Assembly (NCBI GenBank): GCA_902806085.1
Contig: CADCVH010000053.1
Span: forward strand, 19,683 to 83,682
Direction: 5' to 3'
DNA: 64,000 nucleotides
Source of the DNA: an uncultured Rubrobacteraceae bacterium
Lineage (GTDB): Bacteria; Actinomycetota; Rubrobacteria; Rubrobacterales; Rubrobacteraceae
Of the stretch, positions 59,316 to 64,000 are shown piece by piece; within the stretch, counting starts at the first letter, position 1; every line of letters begins with the position of its first letter. The notes under the pieces are model-generated. The model searched no databases. It was given only the letters and a program-made list of their open reading frames with translations, and was not told the origin of the DNA. The position numbers were made by a program, and so were the translations under genes.

Positions 59316-60764
59316 CTACAGCGGCAGGACGGAGACGGTCTTCCAGGCCGAGTAGAAGTCCAGGGCCGCCGGGCCCTGCTCCCGGCCGCCGACCCCCGAT
59401 TCCTTGTTGCCGCCGAACGGCACCTGGAACTCCAGGCCCGCCGTCGGCAGGTTCACGTTCACCAGGCCCGTCTCCGAGCGGGCCATGAACTCGTGGGCGT
59501 AGCGCAGGGACTTCGTGGCTATCCCGGCCGTGAGGCCGTAGCGCGTCTCGTTGGCGAGCTCGACGGCGTGGTCGAAGTCGCGGGCCTTTATTACCGCCAG
59601 CACGGGGCCGAAGATCTCCTCCTGCGCCGTCGTGCTCCGGTTGTCCACGTCCGCCACGATGGCCGGGGCGATAAAGTAGCCCTCGTCTTCGGAACCGGTC
59701 GCCCCGCCTTCTACGACGACCCGCCCTTCGCCCTTCGCCGTCTCCAGCGCCTCCAGGATGCTGTCGTACTGGGCCTTGTTGACGACGGGGCCTACGGCGA
59801 CGTCCTCGTCCATGGGGTCGCCGACCTTCATGGCCTCCGTGGCGCTCTTGAGCCTTTCGACGAACTCGTCGTAGACCTCTTCGACGACGATGGCGCGGGA
59901 GGCGGCGGTGCATTTCTCGCCGGCAAAGCCGAAGGCGGAGAAGGAGACCTTGGCCGCCGCGTCCGCGAGGTCGGCGTCCTCCATGACGACGAACGGGTTC
60001 TTGCCGCCCATCTCCAGTTGCACCTTCTTGCCTATCGCCCGCTCCTGGATACCGAGGCCCGTCGCCGTCGAGCCGGTAAAGGAGAGGCCCTTGACGCGCG
60101 GGTCGGTCACGATCGTGTCGCCGACGGTGGAGCCGGGCCCGGTCACCATGTTCACGACCCCGTCGGGGAGGCCGGCTTCCGAGAGGATGCCGATGAGCGC
60201 GGCGGCGTTCAGGGAGGCGTTGGCGGCGGGCTTTATGACGATGGTGTTGCCACAGATAAGCGCCGGGGCCATCTTCCAGGACGGTATGGCGAGCGGGAAG
60301 TTCCAGGGCGTTATGAGGCCGACGACGCCCAGCGGCTCCCTCATGGAGCTGTGGGTAACGCCGGGGCGGGCCGAGGGCGGGTTGATACCGTCCATGCGCC
60401 AGCCCTCGGAGCCGTAGTAGCGGAAGATGCTAGCCGCGCGGCCGACCTCCATGCGGGCCTCCTTCATGGGCTTGCCCGCCTCGCGGGCCATGAGCGCGGC
60501 GAGCTCGTCCTCGCGCGACCCGATGATGTTCGCGGCCTCCATCAGGATCGCGCCGCGGGAGGCCGGGAGCATCGCCTTCCATTCGGGGAGCGCCGACGCC
60601 GCCGCCTCGATGGCCCGTTCGGTCTCGGCCCTGTCCGATTTGGGCGTCGTCCCGAGGACCTCGGACGGGTTCGAGGGGTTCACCACCTCCGAGGTCTCGC
60701 CTGAGTCCGCGGGTACCCACTCGCCGCCGATAAAGTTAAGGGCCTCTGTCTGGGATTCGATCAT
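59316..60764 (-). CDS. Aldehyde dehydrogenase (ketoglutarate-semialdehyde type)
   Basis: A 482-residue NAD(P)-dependent dehydrogenase. Catalytic Cys285 in GEKCTAASR, Glu in LEMGGKNP, NAD fold motif FTGSTATGLGIQ and the C-terminal PFGGNKESGVGGREQGP are clear. The sequence type and neighbours (FAH-family protein) suggest oxidation of 2,5-dioxopentanoate or a similar semialdehyde. Good GGAGG before the ATG. Second gene of the operon. Confidence 0.88.
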   Translation of the reverse strand: MIESQTEALNFIGGEWVPADSGETSEVVNPSNPSEVLGTTPKSDRAETERAIEAAASALPEWKAMLPASRGAILMEAANIIGSREDELAALMAREAGKPMKEARMEVGRAASIFRYYGSEGWRMDGINPPSARPGVTHSSMREPLGVVGLITPWNFPLAIPSWKMAPALICGNTIVIKPAANASLNAAALIGILSEAGLPDGVVNMVTGPGSTVGDTIVTDPRVKGLSFTGSTATGLGIQERAIGKKVQLEMGGKNPFVVMEDADLADAAAKVSFSAFGFAGEKCTAASRAIVVEEVYDEFVERLKSATEAMKVGDPMDEDVAVGPVVNKAQYDSILEALETAKGEGRVVVEGGATGSEDEGYFIAPAIVADVDNRSTTAQEEIFGPVLAVIKARDFDHAVELANETRYGLTAGIATKSLRYAHEFMARSETGLVNVNLPTAGLEFQVPFGGNKESGVGGREQGPAALDFYSAWKTVSVLPL

Positions 60765-60839
60765 GTTTTCCTCCGGGTCCGGTCGTGAAACGCTCGCCTT
60801 TTCTCTACCCGATTTCCGCGCGTCTTATTTCGCGCCAGG

Positions 60840-61655
60840 CTACCCCGCCACGTCGTTCTCCAGGACCAACTCTCCGACGGAGATCTCGACCCGGTCCCCC
60901 GGCGTCAACGTGAACTCCTCCCCCGGCACGATGCCCGTGCCCGTCATCAGGAAGGCGCCGGAGGGCAGGGTGAGCTCCCTCCCGAGGTACTCCGCGAGCT
61001 CCTCGAAGGAGCGCTTGATCCTGGAGGTGGAGACCTCGCCCTCGAAGGCGACGCGGCCCCCCCGAGAGATGCGCAGCCGGATGGGGAGGTCCCGCATCCC
61101 GTCAGGTCCTGCGAGCACGATGCCGGGGCCTAAAGAGCACGAACCGTCGTAGACCTTGGCCTGCGGCAGGTAGAGCGGGTTCTCGCCCTCGATGTCCCTC
61201 GATGAGACGTCGTTGCCCGCGGTAAAGCCGACGACCTCCATCCGGTTGTTCAGGACGAGCACGAGCTCCGGCTCGGGCACGTTCCAGCGGCTGTCCCGGC
61301 GGACGCGCACCTCGCCCCCGTGTCCGACCGCCCGCCAGCCGTGCGCCTTGAAGAAGAGCTCCGGCCGTTCGGCGTCGTAGACCCTCGCGTAGGCGTCCGC
61401 GTCGGCGGACTCGAGCTCGCGGGCCTCGCGGCTCTGCATGTAGGTCACCCCGCTCGCCCAGACCTCCTGGTAGGGCTCGACCGGGGGCAAGACGGGGTCT
61501 TCCGCGGCCTCCCCCGTGCGGAGTCCTTCGAGCGTATCGCCGAGTTCCGGGACGGGTCCTTCGAGCAGCCGGTCCAGCGCAAGGCCCTGCGGCAAATAGC
61601 GTCCGTCGAGCGCCCATCGGGGGCCTTCCGCGGTCCGGTGACGAGAGAGATACAC
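60840..61655 (-). CDS. Fumarylacetoacetate hydrolase-family protein
   Basis: A 271-residue FAH-fold enzyme. ELVLVLNNRMEVVGFTAGNDVSSRDIEGEN (about 144-173) and LYLPQAKVYDGSCSLGPG carry the metal acid residues. It resembles 2-keto-3-deoxy-pentonate dehydratases (KdaD/XylX type) more than fumarylacetoacetase. These make 2-oxoglutarate semialdehyde, which fits the neighbouring aldehyde dehydrogenase. The GTG at 61655 follows AAGGAGG (spacing somewhat long); the ATG at 61688 would place that ribosome site inside the gene. First gene of the catabolic operon. Confidence 0.85.
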   Translation of the reverse strand: MYLSRHRTAEGPRWALDGRYLPQGLALDRLLEGPVPELGDTLEGLRTGEAAEDPVLPPVEPYQEVWASGVTYMQSREARELESADADAYARVYDAERPELFFKAHGWRAVGHGGEVRVRRDSRWNVPEPELVLVLNNRMEVVGFTAGNDVSSRDIEGENPLYLPQAKVYDGSCSLGPGIVLAGPDGMRDLPIRLRISRGGRVAFEGEVSTSRIKRSFEELAEYLGRELTLPSGAFLMTGTGIVPGEEFTLTPGDRVEISVGELVLENDVAG

Positions 61656-61745
61656 GTTGCTCGAGCCCTCCTTCTCTGGAGAACACAAACTAGCATGACT
61701 CGGTCACCCCCGCCCGGCGCCCTCGAAGGGTTTTGGGTGGTCGGG

Positions 61746-62393
61746 CTAATCGGGGGTTCGGGCGATGTCCCAGGAGGAGATCCAGCCTTCGGAGACGGCC
61801 CTGCCGACGGCCTCGCCCCGGGAGTGCACGCCGAGCTTTTCGTAGATGTTGGAGAGGTGACGCTTGACCGTGGTCGTCGAGAGGTGGAGGTTCTCCCCTA
61901 TCCGCTCGTTGCCCAGGCCGCGGGCGACGAGCAGAAGGACCTCCCTCTCCCGGCGGGTGAGTTCGCCTCCCGGGTCGCCCTCTTCGGTCCTGTGCATCGT
62001 CTCGCGGGGCACCGAGACGATCACGTTCTCCTCGTCCCCCCCGCGGGCGACGGAGCGCACGGTGTCCAGGAGGGTCTGCATGGAGGCGCCCTTGGAGAGG
62101 TAGGCGCTCGCCCCGAGGGCGAGGAGTTCCTGCACCAGGCGGGTGTCGGCGAAGACGGTGACGATGACGACCTTCGGGGGCCTTGGGAGGACCAGGATCT
62201 TCTTCAGGGCGGCCTGCGCCCCCATGACCGGCATCTCCACGTCCAGGATCGCCACGTCGGGCTCCAGCCGTTCGGCGAGCGCCACGGCCTCCCGGCCGTT
62301 CTCGGCCTCCCCGACCACCTCCATGCCCGCGTCGGCGGAGAGCATCTCCGAGAACCCCTGGCGCACCATCGCGTGGTCGTCGGCCAGGATCAC
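61746..62393 (-). CDS. NarL/LuxR-type response regulator
   Basis: A regulator with a receiver domain (acidic pocket LADDHAMVRQGF, Asp in VAILDVEMPVM) and a C-terminal LuxR HTH (LTRREREVLLLVARGLGNERIGENLHLS). The GTG at 62393 is the first standard start; it trims the first receiver strand. An in-frame ATA at 62414, overlapping the kinase stop (ATAG) and preceded by GAGAGG, would give DGRPIRVILADD and a complete fold, so a non-standard start is likely. Partner of the kinase at 62411; probable regulator of the operon at 56600-61655. Confidence 0.88.
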   Translation of the reverse strand: MILADDHAMVRQGFSEMLSADAGMEVVGEAENGREAVALAERLEPDVAILDVEMPVMGAQAALKKILVLPRPPKVVIVTVFADTRLVQELLALGASAYLSKGASMQTLLDTVRSVARGGDEENVIVSVPRETMHRTEEGDPGGELTRREREVLLLVARGLGNERIGENLHLSTTTVKRHLSNIYEKLGVHSRGEAVGRAVSEGWISSWDIARTPD

Positions 62394-62410
62394 CCTTATG
62401 GGCCGGCCGT

Positions 62411-63502
62411 CTATGCGCGCCTCTCTTTCATGAGGGGCAGGCGAACCTCGGCCCTGGCCCCGCCCTCCGGGTCCGGCCCCAGGGAGAAGGTCCCCCCGAG
62501 GAGCGAGGCGCGCTCCTCCATCGACCGGAGGCCTATGCCTTCCCCGGACTGCGCGTTCGTCTCGAAACCGCTCCCGTGGTCCCTGACCACGGCCGTGACC
62601 CTCCTCGGGGTGATGCCTACCTCGACCGTTATCCGGTCGGAACCGGAGTGGGCGACGGCGTTGCGCACCCCCTCCCTCAAGACCATGTAGAGCTGGTCGC
62701 GCACGTAGTCGGGGAGGTGACTCTCCTCGCCCTCGAACGAGACCTCCCACCCGACGCCACCGGGGACGCTGATCCTCATCAGGTTCTGGAGCGCGATCCT
62801 GAGGCCGTCCGAGGTCTCCATCATCCGCAGTTCGCGGGAGAACTCGCCCATCAGGTCGAGCGCTTCCTGGGCGGACCGCCGGGCGAGGTCGAACCTCCTC
62901 TTGGCCTTTTCGGCGTCGGTGTCCTTGAAGGCCTCGTAAAGCTCCAGGCTCTGGTTGACGACCGTCATCTGGTGGGCCAACCTGTCGTGCAACTCGCGGG
63001 AGAAGCGCCTGCGCTCCTCGAACTGGGTCTCCTTTACCTTGGTGAGCAGGTAATCCACGTAGGAGGCCATCACCATCCTGGAGACCCGGTCCATCACGAT
63101 CTCCTGGACGGCCAGCGCGATCCCGGCGACCTTCACCGGCGACGTCCCCGGCACGAGGTTCTTCACCACCACCCCGACGGCCGCCTTGCACAGCGCCACC
63201 CCCGCCCGAAACGACTCGTCCGGGTGCGGGTTGAGGGGCTCCTCGGATGACTCTATGTTGCGGTAGATTTCCTCCTCCACCGCGAGCAGGGACCGTTCCT
63301 CGTCCTCGAGAACCTTCGCGGCGCGCTCGATCACGTCCCCCGCGTTCTTGCGGAGCTGTTCCCTCGTGGTGCCGTCGCCGACGATGAGGAGGCTGCCGGC
63401 CTCGGTCAGCGTGCGCTCGTAGTCCTCGAAGATCTCTTCGAAACGCTCCTCCAGCACGCGCGCCGCCTCCGGGTACCTGGTTCGATGCGCCGTAGCTCCC
63501 AA
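62411..63502 (-). CDS. Cytosolic sensor histidine kinase (HisKA_3)
   Basis: A 363-residue kinase with no membrane segment. An N-terminal helical sensor region (1-155) of unknown type is followed by the phospho-acceptor motif RRRFSRELHDRLAHQMTVV (about 168-186) and an HATPase_c domain (about 270-360) with REGVRNAVAHS, VRDHGSGF and GIGLRSM. It should sense a cytosolic signal. The TTG at 63502 lacks a strong ribosome site, so the true start is uncertain. Followed by the regulator gene. Confidence 0.88.
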   Translation of the reverse strand: MGATAHRTRYPEAARVLEERFEEIFEDYERTLTEAGSLLIVGDGTTREQLRKNAGDVIERAAKVLEDEERSLLAVEEEIYRNIESSEEPLNPHPDESFRAGVALCKAAVGVVVKNLVPGTSPVKVAGIALAVQEIVMDRVSRMVMASYVDYLLTKVKETQFEERRRFSRELHDRLAHQMTVVNQSLELYEAFKDTDAEKAKRRFDLARRSAQEALDLMGEFSRELRMMETSDGLRIALQNLMRISVPGGVGWEVSFEGEESHLPDYVRDQLYMVLREGVRNAVAHSGSDRITVEVGITPRRVTAVVRDHGSGFETNAQSGEGIGLRSMEERASLLGGTFSLGPDPEGGARAEVRLPLMKERRA

Positions 63503-63958
63503 TGTTGCGTCCCGCCTATCTCTTGTTTGTAGTCGTGCCTATAGACTATTATGCACCCGCGAAGGCACGAACGAATCCCCCCGCCCCCGGCAGAGGACTT
63601 CGCGGAACGCGAACCTGCGCGCCTCGAACGCTGCGTGCCCCCAGGCGCGGAGGCTCCCGCGCCACCCACGACCGGCCGTCCCCCGGCCCTACACCTTGTG
63701 GGCGTAAAACCTACAACCTTCGGCACATCTTCGGCAGAAAACAACGAGAACGGTTTTGAAACTGCCCCGAGAGGGATACGGTTAGCGTAGTGATTCGGTG
63801 CCTGCTCTTCCCGTTGCTTCTCTCACCCCCCTGGCGCCGGGCCTCTTCGAGAGGGGGTCGGACGCGTGAGGGTCGGTGAGACACAAGCGGACTAGAGCAG
63901 AGAAAGAGCGGCCGACGCGCGGATCGCGTAGTAGTAGAGACGAGCAAAGGAGAACTTC
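63503..63958. other. Intergenic region between divergent genes
   Basis: No plausible gene. It holds a candidate stress-type promoter (63753-63778) for the gene at 63959 and AT-richer sequence near 63535-63555 that may contain the kinase promoter (CATAAT on the minus strand). Short open frames here are Arg/Pro-rich and unsupported. Confidence 0.6.
63753..63778 (+). promoter_or_regulatory. Candidate general-stress sigma promoter
   Basis: GTTTTG (63753-63758) and GGGATA (63773-63778) are 14 bp apart, resembling GTTT-N14-GGGTA promoters of sigma-B/F type. The long leader (about 170 nt) is a weakness. Confidence 0.35.
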
Positions 63959-64000
63959 GTGGCGGATTACGAGCAGCGCAGCGACGGGTACACGGCGATA
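63959..64000 (+). CDS. PRC-barrel family protein, 5' end only
   Basis: GTG at 63959 with AAAGGAG 6-7 nt upstream opens a frame that runs off the window (14 codons). The visible residues end in RSDGYTAI, the same octapeptide found near the start of the PRC-barrel/DUF2382 protein at 43690. It is therefore the start of a paralogue. Confidence 0.7.
   Translation, partial: MADYEQRSDGYTAI

Overview
The window is very GC-rich bacterial DNA with densely packed genes, many GTG and TTG starts with good Shine-Dalgarno sequences, and several -10 boxes placed 7-8 nt before an ATG (probable leaderless transcripts). Gene content (VanW-type exported proteins, PRC-barrel/DUF2382 stress proteins, glutathione-type formaldehyde detoxification, F420-type LLM oxidoreductase) points to a deep-branching actinobacterium, most like Rubrobacter. 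That assignment is inference from content and composition; there is no rRNA gene here. I see no tRNA, rRNA, CRISPR array, prophage or intact insertion sequence.

Layout. 1-11.3 kb: cell-envelope region with two VanW proteins and a secreted class A beta-lactamase-like hydrolase on the + strand. They bracket a four-gene minus-strand operon of GNAT protein, acyl carrier protein, AMP ligase and PLP decarboxylase, which looks like on-carrier amino-acid chemistry, plus the decayed 3' end of a FemX gene whose promoter survives. 11.3-21 kb: MurJ flippase, then amino-acid uptake and use: two paralogous binding proteins, one permease, an M20 peptidase, an APC permease with UspA, a HisC-like aminotransferase and a separate ABC ATPase. 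21-23 kb: family-4 uracil-DNA glycosylase and a fused AhbA-AhbB siroheme-decarboxylase-like protein. 23-28.1 kb: a candidate sulfolactate cassette (SuyA, SuyB, GntR regulator, sulfite oxidase, TauE exporter) with two matching dyads in its divergent promoter region. 28.1-30 kb: PssA, Psd and a phospholipid N-methyltransferase, a complete route from CDP-diacylglycerol through PE towards PC. 30-35.8 kb: FAD oxidoreductase, reverse transsulfuration operon, alpha/beta hydrolase.

35.8-41.2 kb: two-component system, membrane-anchored class C serine hydrolase and CPBP protease; the last two share an upstream element. 41.2-49.5 kb: a 713-bp gene-free stretch with two perfect palindromes, then small stress/envelope proteins, an excisionase-HTH sensor-like regulator with an overlapping partner, and several small conserved proteins. 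49.5-52.4 kb: formaldehyde detoxification pair and a proline-iminopeptidase-like hydrolase. 52.5-64 kb: sugar-acid or related catabolism: a 935-residue UxaA/GarD protein with internally duplicated, apparently complementary domains, a MetX-like hydrolase, and a six-gene operon (FAH dehydratase/hydrolase, aldehyde dehydrogenase, VOC, cupin, SDR, aldo/keto reductase) behind a second two-component system. The window ends in the first codons of another PRC-barrel gene.

Most interesting: the carrier-protein/decarboxylase operon, the duplicated UxaA protein, the sulfolactate cassette with its operators, and the six-gene catabolic operon.
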